Assembly: GCF_016775155.1 (NCBI RefSeq)
Contig: NZ_JAEUGD010000058.1
Coordinates: 75,733 to 139,732, forward strand
Length of the DNA stretch: 64,000 bases
Source of the DNA: Fulvivirga marina
Lineage (GTDB): Bacteria; Bacteroidota; Bacteroidia; Cytophagales; Cyclobacteriaceae
Direction: 5' to 3'
Positions 8,425 through 17,511 of the stretch are shown here, piece after piece (within the stretch, counting starts at the first letter, position 1; every line of letters starts with the position of its first letter). Position numbers and translations under genes: made by a program. The notes under the pieces are model-generated. The model was not told the origin of the DNA and made no database searches. It saw nothing but the letters and a program-made list of their open reading frames with translations.

Positions 8425-10857
8425 TTAAAACCCATCATCTCCATTAAAATCACCACCTCTTTCTCCATTTCTTTCTCGGGTCTTTTTCTGTTTCAGGCGG
8501 TAAGTAAATGTTGCCATGATCTGTCTGGCCCTCCATTGAAACTCAGAATCCTGATAAAGGTCTTCCGTATCGGTTTCCCACCTCCATTTCCTGGAATTCA
8601 AGAGGTCTCGTACATTAAGTGCTATGGTACCTTTGCCCTTAAAAACATCTTTACTCAGCCCCATATCAATCATATAAAAGGCTTTTACTCTACCTTGAGT
8701 ATCATTTTGTGGCGCTCTGTATCGGCCACTGATCTGGTAGTCTAACACCTTAAACAATGTCATTTTTGAAGTAACTCTGGCCCACATGGTATAGGTATCG
8801 TTTGAAAGGTCCTGCTCCAGATATTGCCCTTTGGTAATTGAGCGATAAAAGTTGGCGCTACCGTTTAGCTTCCACCACTTATCCACCTCTTTGGAAAATG
8901 TAAATTCAATACCATAGGCATCGCGACTATTCAGGTTTAAGGGGATGGCATAGGTAATGCTATCTTCCACATAGCGAATCCTGTCAATCACACCGGTAGA
9001 GTGGCGGTAGTAGAAGCTTGTAAACAGTGATGCTGAGTTCCAGTTTTTCAAGTATCCAATTTCATAGGCATCGGTATACTCGGGATCAAGATCAGGGTTT
9101 CCCGCTCTGATGTTACGCGGGTCGGTAAAGTTCGAAAACGGATTCAAACTCCAAAACCCCGGACGGTCGAGCCTTCTGCTATAGCTCGCCTGTATGGAGT
9201 TCTGGTTTTTAAGCTCATAAGTCAGGTGCGCACTGGGGAACAAACCTGTATAGTTCTTATCATTTTTGAGATCAGTCTGTACCAACTCTGTTGTGATATC
9301 AGTGATCTCAGTTCTAAGCCCAAGCTGATAGGAAAATTTCCCGGCTTTATTACCATATATAGCATAAACTGCATGAATATTCTCATCATAATTAAAGTCA
9401 TTGGTAAAGCCTTCCAGTGTCTCAAACTGGCCATTTCCATCCAATTGTTCTACAATGTATGCATTATCAATTCTTCTAAATGACCCTCGATATCCAGCTT
9501 CAACCTTTGCATTTTTACCGGTGGGATGTACATAATCTGTTTGTAATAACAGGTTATTTTCAAATTCATCATTTAAAGACTGCTGCAACACATCAGGCTT
9601 AAATATTTCGCCTGGCAGCGGAACAACACCTTGTCTTTGCTCTGCATCCTCAACTTCACTGCTTTCTCTATATTGAATATCAGCTGTGAGTTTATGCTTT
9701 TCATTGCTAAAGGTTTTGGTATAGTTCAATGAAAATTCAATATTCTCTTCATCCTCCAACTCATCATCAAATCTTTGGGTTCTTGATATCAGATTGCGAT
9801 TAATATCATAATCAGTATAGAACAATTCTGTCTCATTGTCTTCGTCAGATATTCTGTAAAGCGCAGCTACAGTAATGGTATTTTTATCGTTGAGGTAAAA
9901 GTCTGAACCAAACCTGAAGTTATTGGATATACCTCCACGCGTCCGGTCTCGGGTAATATCGGTATAGTACGTAGTATCTTCTTTATAAAAGATCTGATTG
10001 GCAAAACCTGAACCCGGGCTTTTCCTATAATTGATACCATAATTAGCAAACAGATTCATCCACCTTTTTCTGTAGTTCACATTAAAAGAGAGTCCATAGT
10101 TATCAGGGTATCCGGCATTAGCACTGAATGAACCATTAACACCGTCATTATTCTCTTTTTTCAAAATAATATTGATGATACCGGCATTTCCCTGGGCTTC
10201 ATATTTTGCCGATGGATTAGTAACTACCTCTACCCGCTCGATGAGATTCCCCTGCAATTGTCTTAGGGCGTCAGTACTGCTTATACCCACCAAGCCTGAT
10301 GGCTTACCGTTGATAAGCACCCTTACATTCTCACTACCTCTAAGGCTTACGTTACCATCAATATCTACACTTACGGAAGGTATGTTATCCAATATATCCG
10401 CAGCATTTGCTCCGGTGTTGCTAAGGTCCTGCCCTACGTTAAATATACGCTTATCAAGCTCCATCACCATTTGACTCTTCTCTCCTGTAATCACCACCTC
10501 TTTGAGGGTTTCAGCATCAGTACTAAGTTTAATTACCCCAAGATCCTTACCTCCTGCTTCTAAAGTAATGTTGAAATTTCTAGACACATATGAAATAAAC
10601 TGAACTTGCACGATGTATTTTCCCGGCCTGCCTTTTATAATAAAGCGACCATTGGCATCAGTAATACCTCCATCAACCAGTGTGCTGTCCATGGCTTTTA
10701 ACAAACTTACTGACGCATACTCTAACGGGGAGCCTGACTCGGCATCAATCACAGCACCAGTCACCGTAGGTGCTTGAAGCCCACCCTGATCCCCTCTCTG
10801 GGCAAATGACATTGAGATGGTTAGAAATGCGACTAGAAGTAAAAAATTTTGTTTCAT
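8425..10857 (-). CDS. Outer-membrane beta-barrel protein with carboxypeptidase-regulatory domain (TonB-receptor-like)
   Basis: An 810-aa protein with signal peptide (cleavage after SFAQ near residue 20). An Ig-like carboxypeptidase-regulatory domain (about 32-112: VTGAVIDAESGSPLEYASV) is followed by a plug-like region (about 125-220, VRVLINGKPSGLVG). A long barrel rich in alternating aromatic strands ends near residue 790. It fits the outer membrane beta-barrel family (PF14905 type) common in Bacteroidota, related to TonB-dependent receptors; no SusD partner is next to it, so a SusC role is unlikely. It lies 111 bp downstream of the two-component genes on the same strand and has its own -7-like box (TAGTTTTG at 10911-10918), so it may be their regulatory target. 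Substrate unknown. Confidence 0.88.
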   Translation of the reverse strand: MKQNFLLLVAFLTISMSFAQRGDQGGLQAPTVTGAVIDAESGSPLEYASVSLLKAMDSTLVDGGITDANGRFIIKGRPGKYIVQVQFISYVSRNFNITLEAGGKDLGVIKLSTDAETLKEVVITGEKSQMVMELDKRIFNVGQDLSNTGANAADILDNIPSVSVDIDGNVSLRGSENVRVLINGKPSGLVGISSTDALRQLQGNLIERVEVVTNPSAKYEAQGNAGIINIILKKENNDGVNGSFSANAGYPDNYGLSFNVNYRKRWMNLFANYGINYRKSPGSGFANQIFYKEDTTYYTDITRDRTRGGISNNFRFGSDFYLNDKNTITVAALYRISDEDNETELFYTDYDINRNLISRTQRFDDELEDEENIEFSLNYTKTFSNEKHKLTADIQYRESSEVEDAEQRQGVVPLPGEIFKPDVLQQSLNDEFENNLLLQTDYVHPTGKNAKVEAGYRGSFRRIDNAYIVEQLDGNGQFETLEGFTNDFNYDENIHAVYAIYGNKAGKFSYQLGLRTEITDITTELVQTDLKNDKNYTGLFPSAHLTYELKNQNSIQASYSRRLDRPGFWSLNPFSNFTDPRNIRAGNPDLDPEYTDAYEIGYLKNWNSASLFTSFYYRHSTGVIDRIRYVEDSITYAIPLNLNSRDAYGIEFTFSKEVDKWWKLNGSANFYRSITKGQYLEQDLSNDTYTMWARVTSKMTLFKVLDYQISGRYRAPQNDTQGRVKAFYMIDMGLSKDVFKGKGTIALNVRDLLNSRKWRWETDTEDLYQDSEFQWRARQIMATFTYRLKQKKTRERNGERGGDFNGDDGF

Positions 10858-10968
10858 TTGTGCTTTATGAATATTGAAAAATAACTGTCGTCCTTTTTAA
10901 TTGTTAACTACAAAACTATATCCCGGGTTTGATTTAAATATGTATGAAACCTGAAGTAATTCTGAAGT

Positions 10969-12222
10969 TTAAAATATTATCTCAATCTTATGGCTCTCAT
11001 CCTGATGTTGATAAGTAATATCAAACGAACTCACCTCACATATTTTTTTTACTATCGACAGCCCAAGTCCTATAGACTCTTTACTTTGGTTGTCTTTCCT
11101 GAACCTCTCAAATAACAACCCAGGATCTGATTTAAGTGCTGCCCCTGTATTACTGATGGACAGGGATTTAGCACTTAAAACTACCTTGACCCACCCTTCT
11201 TCGTAGTTATGCCTGATGGCATTTTGTATCAGGTTGGTAACCATAATAGCCGCCAGAGTATTGTCAATTTTTACTTTAACATTTTCCTGTATCTCTGTCT
11301 CAATTTTTATGGATTTCAACCCTGCCAGCTCCTTAAAGTCAAATAGCAACTTTGATAAAAGTTTATTAAGGTCGATCTCCTCGGTACTCTCAAACTCTTT
11401 GTTCTCAATTTTGGTCAATAGCGACAGGGCTTTACCCATTCTGGAAAGACGCTGAACCGACCCTTGAGCAGAAACAATTAATGCAACCTGCTCATCGGTA
11501 AGATTATCTGACTCCATAAGCAGCTCAAGCTTGCCATTAGCAATGGAAAGTGGCGTTTGCATTTCGTGTGATGCATTTTCGGTAAATTCCTTAAGTGACT
11601 GATAATCCGTTTGGATTTTTTCCGTCATTTCCTCCACAAATTTATTGAGCTTATCAAACTCCCGGGTGCTTGACTTTTTGTACTTAATATGGTCGTTTTT
11701 TCTGAGGCTGAAATTTTTAATATGCTCCAGGGTAAAATTGAAAGGTTTCAACAGAAAAACAGAAGCTACCCAACTAAGAATAAGCACCACTACGAGCAGA
11801 AGTAAATACACTTTGATCAAGGCTTCGTTTACTCCTTCTGCAACATCATCTTCTTCAACAATTAGATCATACAATGTGACCTTATAGTATTGATCACCTA
11901 CTTTTTTAACCACGTCAAGCTTGTTATGAGGCTCCATCCGTTGCAAGGTGCTATGCATAACTACAGTATCAGAAAAAGCTATTTCTGTTTCTTTAGCCCT
12001 GGTGCCCAAGGGTATGATCTTGATTTTATCGCGTTCAAACGGCTTATGAAGCTTTCTGCGTTCTATCATCCGAATGGCAAAATCCAACCGCTCTTTCAAG
12101 AACCGTTGTTCTTCAAACACCACCTCGCGCATAATAATCTGATGTGTAATAAGACCTCCTATCAAAAAAACGACCAGAGAGATCAGTAAATAAAGGAGTG
12201 TGATCTTAAAGATTAGCTTCAT
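10969..12222 (-). CDS. Sensor histidine kinase of a two-component pair
   Basis: A 417-aa kinase with an N-terminal transmembrane segment (about 5-27), a periplasmic sensor of roughly 110 residues and a second segment (about 137-162). The HisKA domain has its His at 219 (NASHEMQTPLS); the ATPase C-terminus has the G2 box IGLGLSIVKK. The regulator gene ends 5 bp upstream, so both are translated from one transcript. The sensor is short with no recognised domain. A barrel gene follows on the same strand. Confidence 0.92.
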   Translation of the reverse strand: MKLIFKITLLYLLISLVVFLIGGLITHQIIMREVVFEEQRFLKERLDFAIRMIERRKLHKPFERDKIKIIPLGTRAKETEIAFSDTVVMHSTLQRMEPHNKLDVVKKVGDQYYKVTLYDLIVEEDDVAEGVNEALIKVYLLLLVVVLILSWVASVFLLKPFNFTLEHIKNFSLRKNDHIKYKKSSTREFDKLNKFVEEMTEKIQTDYQSLKEFTENASHEMQTPLSIANGKLELLMESDNLTDEQVALIVSAQGSVQRLSRMGKALSLLTKIENKEFESTEEIDLNKLLSKLLFDFKELAGLKSIKIETEIQENVKVKIDNTLAAIMVTNLIQNAIRHNYEEGWVKVVLSAKSLSISNTGAALKSDPGLLFERFRKDNQSKESIGLGLSIVKKICEVSSFDITYQHQDESHKIEIIF

Positions 12223-12227
12223 GGCCG

Positions 12228-12908
12228 TTATATGTTAGGGTTAAATTTATACCCTGAGCCATACATGGTCTGTATATAATCCCGGCCACCTGCCTGTACA
12301 ATTTTCTTCCTTAGGTTCTTAATATGCTGATAAACAAAATCAAAGGAGTCTACAGAATCCATATAATCACCCCAGAGGTGCTCGGCGATTGACTGCTTGG
12401 TCAGCAACCTGCTTTTATTGACGATCATGTAGAGCAGCATTTCGTACTCTTTGCGGGTAAGGTCCAGATATTCGTCATTGACTTTAACCTCCATGGTATC
12501 TGTATTGAGACTTATTTCATTAAATATAATGTCATGGGCTCCCCCCAGATGCCTTCTTCGGTAAATAGCCTTAAGTCTTGCATTCAGTTCCGACAAATGA
12601 AAAGGTTTGGGCAAATAATCATCAGCTCCCAAATCCAGCCCTTTGATCTTATCATCAAGGGCATTTTTAGCTGACAGGATCAGTACACCCGTGTCAGCAC
12701 TCTGCTGTTTCACAAATTTGAGAATATCCAAACCATCTCCATCTGGCAACATAAGATCGAGCATAATAATATCATACTCAAAGCCGGACAGTTTATTTAT
12801 CGCGTTCTGATAGTTGTTACACCACTCGCACACATAGCCTGCCTTAGCCAGGTAAGAAATTATATTGCTGGCTAACTCGGCGTGATCTTCTACTAATAAC
12901 AGTTTCAT
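12228..12908 (-). CDS. Response regulator, OmpR/PhoB family
   Basis: A 226-aa regulator. The receiver has the acidic pocket EDH at 7-9, phospho-acceptor Asp51 (MLDLMLPDGDG) and the conserved Lys in DDYLPKPFHL. The winged-helix domain (about 128-224) ends with the typical MYGSGYKF. First gene of a regulator-kinase operon, 5 bp before the kinase start. A candidate promoter with -7 TATATTTG lies at 12986-12993. The two-component system probably controls the neighbouring outer-membrane barrel protein (inference from order). Confidence 0.94.
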   Translation of the reverse strand: MKLLLVEDHAELASNIISYLAKAGYVCEWCNNYQNAINKLSGFEYDIIMLDLMLPDGDGLDILKFVKQQSADTGVLILSAKNALDDKIKGLDLGADDYLPKPFHLSELNARLKAIYRRRHLGGAHDIIFNEISLNTDTMEVKVNDEYLDLTRKEYEMLLYMIVNKSRLLTKQSIAEHLWGDYMDSVDSFDFVYQHIKNLRKKIVQAGGRDYIQTMYGSGYKFNPNI

Positions 12909-12985
12909 TGATTTTAATAGTTTCTACATCTGCACCGAACATGGCTCCAATGCATTCAGCATGTTTGTTAAGCTTCGTTTGTTTT

Positions 12986-12993
12986 CAAATATA
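12986..12993 (-). promoter_or_regulatory. -7 box upstream of the two-component operon
   Basis: TATATTTG on the minus strand matches TAnnTTTG. No clear TTG at the usual -33 distance was found, so only the -7 half is supported. It would give a leader of about 70 nt. Confidence 0.35.
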
Positions 12994-13105
12994 TCAATAG
13001 TTTCTGAAGAGATTTTGAAGAAATAAAATGTCATTTACAGTACATATCATACTGATCATGGCTTATCAACTACAATACCTTAACTTTCTACTTTAAATTA
13101 CAGCC

Positions 13106-14284
13106 TTGAAAGACGCTCATCCAACGCCCGGTTATATTCTGCCGATCATAGTGATCGCCCAGTTTGCAGGCACCTCATTGTGGTTTGCCGGCAACGCTAT
13201 TTTACCTGATTTGGAAAAGGCATTATCTCTCCCTGCCGATGCGCTTGGGGTTATTACCTCCGCAGTCCAGCTCGGGTTTATTACAGGTACACTTACTTTT
13301 GCATTTTTGACTATCGCTGATCGTTTTTCGCCATCAAGGGTATTTTTCATCTGCGCCCTACTGGGGAGCATCTTCAACCTCGGTCCGTTAATCTCTAACA
13401 GCTACGAAATGATCCTCTCCTTCAGGTTTATAACAGGATTTTTCCTTGCCGGAATATACCCCATTGGCATGAAAATCGCCTCTGACTGGCACAAGAAGGG
13501 GTTGGGCAAGGCCTTAGGCTATCTGGTTGGCGCTTTGGTACTAGGTACGGCATTCCCTCATTTGATCAGAGATCTTACAGGTAGCCTGCCATGGAAATAT
13601 ATATTGATCGCCACCTCATCAGTAGCAGTTATGGGAGGCATTGCCATTCTGGCTGGTGTTGGCGATGGACCATTCAGAAAAAGAGGTAGCAAATTTGATT
13701 TGGGAGTGATCTTTAAGTTATTCAGGCATAATGATTTCAGAAATGCCGCTTTTGGATATTTTGGACACATGTGGGAGTTGTATGCCTTTTGGGCCTTCAC
13801 CCCCTTTATATTAAGATACTATAATTCATCAGTCGGTACTGAGCTAAATGTATCCCTCTGGTCTTTTATAACTATAGCAGTAGGTGCATTATCCTGCGCT
13901 TTAGGTGGTCATTTAGCTATGAGCATTAGCAGTAAAAAAGTAGCTTTTTTTGCACTAGCCCTATCCGGCATCTGTTGTATCCTGTCACCTTTGCTATTCA
14001 TGGCTCCTATAGTTATTTTCATTGCCATCTTACAAGTATGGGGTATGGCTGTAGTAGCTGACTCGCCTCAGTTCTCCACTTTAGTAGCCCAGACGGCAAA
14101 CAAGGCCTATATTGGAACCGGCCTTACTGTAGTCAATTCTATAGGTTTTGCTATTACAATTATAAGTATTCAGCTGTTGACGTGGCTCAATGGTTTTGTT
14201 CAATCTGATTATCTGTTTCTTACACTGGCAGTCGGACCTGTCTTCGGACTGATGCACCTTACTAAGGTAGAGACCAGTAAATAG
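13106..14284 (+). CDS. Major facilitator superfamily transporter
   Basis: A 392-aa integral membrane protein with about 12 hydrophobic segments; the opening GYILPIIVIAQFAGTSLWFAGNAI is the first. The MFS loop-2 region is replaced by ADRFSPSRVF. The start is TTG at 13106: an in-frame TAA stands at 13094-13096 and no ATG occurs before the first membrane segment. Substrate cannot be read from the sequence; the family includes drug and metabolite exporters. It is a single gene closed by a terminator. Confidence 0.85.
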   Translation: MKDAHPTPGYILPIIVIAQFAGTSLWFAGNAILPDLEKALSLPADALGVITSAVQLGFITGTLTFAFLTIADRFSPSRVFFICALLGSIFNLGPLISNSYEMILSFRFITGFFLAGIYPIGMKIASDWHKKGLGKALGYLVGALVLGTAFPHLIRDLTGSLPWKYILIATSSVAVMGGIAILAGVGDGPFRKRGSKFDLGVIFKLFRHNDFRNAAFGYFGHMWELYAFWAFTPFILRYYNSSVGTELNVSLWSFITIAVGALSCALGGHLAMSISSKKVAFFALALSGICCILSPLLFMAPIVIFIAILQVWGMAVVADSPQFSTLVAQTANKAYIGTGLTVVNSIGFAITIISIQLLTWLNGFVQSDYLFLTLAVGPVFGLMHLTKVETSK

Positions 14285-14287
14285 AAC

Positions 14288-14343
14288 AGGAGCCTCCTCA
14301 GTTCAATAACCTTAAAATATTAAACTCATCTTCGGAGGCTCCT
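14288..14343. terminator. Bidirectional terminator-like hairpin
   Basis: Perfect 10-bp arms AGGAGCCTCC (14288-14297) and GGAGGCTCCT (14334-14343) around a 36-nt AT-rich loop, lying 3 bp after the MFS gene and 6 bp after the end of the convergent small gene. Short T-containing tails on both sides suit termination of both transcripts. Confidence 0.6.
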
Positions 14344-14349
14344 TTCAAA

Positions 14350-14658
14350 TTAACTAATCTTAAATCTGTATTTCGGCATCTCTACTATTTCCCTACTAGC
14401 AGCCGGCATAGGTGAGCAACCACTATTGCAGGCTTGTATACAGGATTTTGATATTTCACCCACAGCAATCAGGTTAACAACCCCCAGAGACTCTCTGGGA
14501 GATAATACTTCTACGGAAACCACAGTAAACAAATTCATTAGGGTCTTCAAGCACATCGAAAAAAAGTCAGTAGTATATGATTCGTTTCGAGCAGTTGCAG
14601 GAAGCGATGTAATGAGGAGTAAGGTCAGACCCCAAGAGGAAATAAAAGCTTTTTTCAT
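14350..14658 (-). CDS. Possible small secreted cysteine-containing peptide
   Basis: 102 aa starting with a plausible signal peptide (MKKAF, then LTLLLITSLPATA near residues 11-23). The C-terminal part holds three clustered cysteines (SCIQACNSGCSP, about 72-83). No family was recognised. Support for reality: ATG start, a promoter-like TTG-N19-ATAATTTG directly upstream overlapped by a perfect 10-bp inverted repeat, and a hairpin just after the stop. An overlapping plus-strand frame (14426-14683) starts with TTG and is less likely. It is divergent from an ABC transporter gene pair, so a secreted or modified peptide with its exporter is possible, but this is speculation. Confidence 0.4.
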   Translation of the reverse strand: MKKAFISSWGLTLLLITSLPATARNESYTTDFFSMCLKTLMNLFTVVSVEVLSPRESLGVVNLIAVGEISKSCIQACNSGCSPMPAASREIVEMPKYRFKIS

Positions 14659-14672
14659 AAAATTTAGGGGAA

Positions 14673-14704
14673 CAAATTATTGATAAGAAACTCCCTTATC
14701 AATA
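14673..14704 (-). promoter_or_regulatory. Promoter with overlapping inverted-repeat operator
   Basis: Minus strand: TTG (14700-14702), 19 bp, ATAATTTG (14673-14680, one mismatch to TAnnTTTG). The spacer is filled by a perfect inverted repeat, TATTGATAAG (14678-14687) and CTTATCAATA (14695-14704), with 7 nt between. A repressor or MerR-type activator bound here would control the small secreted peptide gene. Confidence 0.45.
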
Positions 14705-14923
14705 TACAAAAAGATGAATAGAATCAGAAGTCAAATTATTAGAAAAATTATATACTAATAATATTATACCCAAACATAATCACCAATAGTAAGGTAAAAT
14801 TCTATATTCAAAATATGAATTACAATTAAAAATCGACTCCAATTGCCCATTAAAGCATTTTTCTGTATTAACCTGTAAGGATATACCTGGCAGATATACT
14901 ATTAAACAAAATAATAAACTTTG

Positions 14924-15553
14924 ATGCTTTCTATATCCGATTACTCCAAGAGCTATGGCTTCGAACCTGTTTTAGACATCCGTAAGCAAAACTTTCCTGT
15001 GGGCAATCACCTCATCCAGGGCAGCAACGGATCTGGCAAAACCACATTATTCAAATCTATTGCAGGCATGTTAAAATTTGACGGAGAAATTGCCCTGCAA
15101 GGTGAGATTAGCCTGGTGAAAGACCCTGTTAAATACAGGTTACATGTCAGCTATTGTGAAGCTGAACCTAGGTTCCCTCCTTTTTTAACTGCACACGATC
15201 TTATTTCTTTTGTAGCCAAAGCCAAGAAGGCTTCTAAACAGCAAGTAAACAGCCTCATAGAAGCACTAAACCTAGACAGCTTTATTCATCAGCCGGTAAA
15301 GACCTACTCCTCAGGCATGCTAAAAAAGACCTCACTACTTCTGGGTTTCCTGGGGCACCCCAGAGTAATCTTGCTGGATGAACCTTTTACCACCATCGAT
15401 GCTGACACGCTTAAATCACTGGCCCAACTCATCTCTCAACATCAGCAGGGATGTGTATTCCTCATCTCCACACACCAAGACCTGAAACAGATTCCTGTCA
15501 ATTTTAAGAGTACCTTTTTCATCGATAACAAAAAGCTTAACATCAGGTCATGA
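14924..15553 (+). CDS. ABC transporter ATP-binding protein
   Basis: A 209-aa nucleotide-binding subunit with Walker A GSNGSGKT (33-40), signature YSSGMLKK (about 126-133), Walker B VILLDEPF (about 145-152) and the H loop in ISTHQDL. The signature is SSGM, typical of ABC-2 type exporters. The ATG at 14924 was chosen over the TTG one codon before it. Its stop overlaps the start of the next gene by 4 bp, so it works with that membrane protein. Confidence 0.9.
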   Translation: MLSISDYSKSYGFEPVLDIRKQNFPVGNHLIQGSNGSGKTTLFKSIAGMLKFDGEIALQGEISLVKDPVKYRLHVSYCEAEPRFPPFLTAHDLISFVAKAKKASKQQVNSLIEALNLDSFIHQPVKTYSSGMLKKTSLLLGFLGHPRVILLDEPFTTIDADTLKSLAQLISQHQQGCVFLISTHQDLKQIPVNFKSTFFIDNKKLNIRS

Positions 15554-16641
15554 GATATACCTATATCCTCCTAAAGCTCATAGCGAAGCAGTTTTATATT
15601 CAAAACAGTGGCATATTTCTTTTATTCTTGTTTTTTGGCCTGGGTTTTCTTAGTGGCAAAGAGCATATTGCACTGGCATCATCCATTGCACAGAGTCCTG
15701 CACTTTTATTTTATATTATAATCTGCTGGTCAGCTTACCTATGGGCAAGCGTTAGATTCGTGCAGGAAGCCATTGCTTCTAAAGAAAACCTTTGGGTTAG
15801 GAATATTATTTTCTTTAAGGCCAAACAGCAATGGATCATGTTGATCATTACCCAAATAGTACTCAATGCTCCAATCATTGCCTATGCCGGGTTCATTAGC
15901 ATATTTATAGCCAAATATAACCAGTGGAGTAATCTGGCCATGTTGACCACTTATATCGTTTTAAGTAACTTATTACCCATAGTTTTTTACAGGAAACGGC
16001 TCGCGGCGCCTATAGGTGACAATAAATCAAGTCGACTAAAAGTCAGAGCCAACCGACTGATAGCAACTCCGGTGTGGCTATGGTCACTCAACAGCTTACT
16101 ACACAATCGTTCTTTCCTCTACCTGATCACCAAAACACTGTCTATTGGAGTATTGATAGCATTTACGACCATAGATAATGCAAGTGTTTATGACTGGAGA
16201 TGGCTAAGCATTGGTGTGATACTGGTTTCTATGATCAATATTACGCTTATCACGGAACTTTTCAACTTCTTTAAACGAGATGTCCCATGGATGATGAACA
16301 TGCCTCTTTCTGGTTTGGAAAGAACTTTTATTCAATGGAACAGCCTCCTCTTGCTAATACTGCCAGAAGGGTTCGTTTTTATAAAATATTTTCCCAAAGA
16401 CCGTCCCCTGGGTTTGTTTGTTGAGCTAACCATCTTTGCTCTTAGCATCTGTCTGTCATTGTTTGCCTCTTTTTCTGTTTTATCACCAGAGGCTGACAAT
16501 AATCTAAAGAAATATTTCTTTTTCGCTATCATACTGTTTTTACTTTGCCTTTTTGGCATTCCGCCAACTCTGAGTGCATTTTTACTTTTTTCATTTACGC
16601 TAACCGTACATGTCTCCCACTATAAAATTAACCTCGAATAA
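15550..16641 (+). CDS. Multi-spanning membrane protein, presumed permease of the ABC transporter
   Basis: 363 aa with about 9-11 hydrophobic segments and no recognised motif. Translational coupling (ATGA overlap) with the ATPase gene argues that it is the transport channel. It is longer than a usual ABC-2 permease. The closest general analogues are permeases of peptide or lipid exporters in Bacteroidota, but the substrate is unknown. Confidence 0.75.
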   Translation: MRYTYILLKLIAKQFYIQNSGIFLLFLFFGLGFLSGKEHIALASSIAQSPALLFYIIICWSAYLWASVRFVQEAIASKENLWVRNIIFFKAKQQWIMLIITQIVLNAPIIAYAGFISIFIAKYNQWSNLAMLTTYIVLSNLLPIVFYRKRLAAPIGDNKSSRLKVRANRLIATPVWLWSLNSLLHNRSFLYLITKTLSIGVLIAFTTIDNASVYDWRWLSIGVILVSMINITLITELFNFFKRDVPWMMNMPLSGLERTFIQWNSLLLLILPEGFVFIKYFPKDRPLGLFVELTIFALSICLSLFASFSVLSPEADNNLKKYFFFAIILFLLCLFGIPPTLSAFLLFSFTLTVHVSHYKINLE

Positions 16642-16706
16642 GTAACACCAACAGGAGTTAAAAAGGATTTAATTACATTTGAGGTTATTTTGCAAATTTT
16701 ACCCAT

Positions 16707-17480
16707 GTGAAAGATTACTACAGCATACTCCAAGTAAATAGAGAAGCCTCAAAAAAAGAGATCAAGGAAGCTTACAGAAAGCTGGCTTTGCTGTATCACC
16801 CTGACACCAGCTCTCAGCCTGGTACTTCTGAAAAATTTCACGACATTAGTGAGGCATACGAAGTTTTAGAAAATGAGGAAAAACGACTTCAATATGACTC
16901 GTTACTTCGTAGTATTGAGTCAACCGCACACAAGATATACAAGAAAAAAAAGAGACCTCAGCCACATAGCACTGCTGAGCAACTTACTAAGGAAGAGTAT
17001 GACGAAAGCATCAGGCCGTACCTGAAATACTCTATACTATTGAGCAGAGTTGCATTTGCATTTTGTATGTTTCTTTTTCTGGACTATTATTTACCTAGCA
17101 AAACCACTTTAGATATTGTCAGCGCAGTAGAAAAAAACTATACAAACACCAGCAGCTATGACCTTGCTATTGAAGTATTCATTGGAAATGGTACGGGCCT
17201 GCGCATTCCTGACGACTATCACGATTATTTTAAAGCTGGGGACAGCGTAGCCTTAAAGCGGACCCTCATCACAAATACAGCTATTAATATTACGAAAAAA
17301 GCAAGGTTTGCGACGCCAATCAGGGCCTATAATAATATTTATGGCCCTAAAATGTTTCTGGTGTATATATTAGCAACCTGTTCGCTACTGGGTGGGTTAG
17401 TAAACCTCTCTCCACATGGGAAAATCAGTTTTGGTATTGCCAGCGCATTCTTTTTGCTTATTGTCTATATTTTAATTTAG
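16707..17480 (+). CDS. J-domain (DnaJ-like) membrane protein
   Basis: 257 aa: an N-terminal J domain (about 2-66) with the essential HPD at 31-33 that stimulates DnaK-type chaperones, then a basic linker (KKKKRPQ), a transmembrane segment (about 108-127), a central region, and two more segments (about 216-234 and 241-257). It has no zinc-finger or substrate domains of canonical DnaJ, so it is a type III J protein that may recruit DnaK to the membrane. It starts with GTG at 16707; no other start fits the J-domain N-terminus. The C-terminal part resembles nothing I recognise. Confidence 0.82.
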   Translation: MKDYYSILQVNREASKKEIKEAYRKLALLYHPDTSSQPGTSEKFHDISEAYEVLENEEKRLQYDSLLRSIESTAHKIYKKKKRPQPHSTAEQLTKEEYDESIRPYLKYSILLSRVAFAFCMFLFLDYYLPSKTTLDIVSAVEKNYTNTSSYDLAIEVFIGNGTGLRIPDDYHDYFKAGDSVALKRTLITNTAINITKKARFATPIRAYNNIYGPKMFLVYILATCSLLGGLVNLSPHGKISFGIASAFFLLIVYILI

Positions 17481-17511
17481 TTGTGTAAGTTTTACATCAC
17501 CCTGAACTTTC

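Noticed and set aside
14426-14683. Plus-strand 85-codon frame opposite the small secreted peptide
   Set aside because: It begins with TTG and has no ribosome site; the opposite strand has an ATG, signal peptide and promoter. Kept only as the alternative reading.
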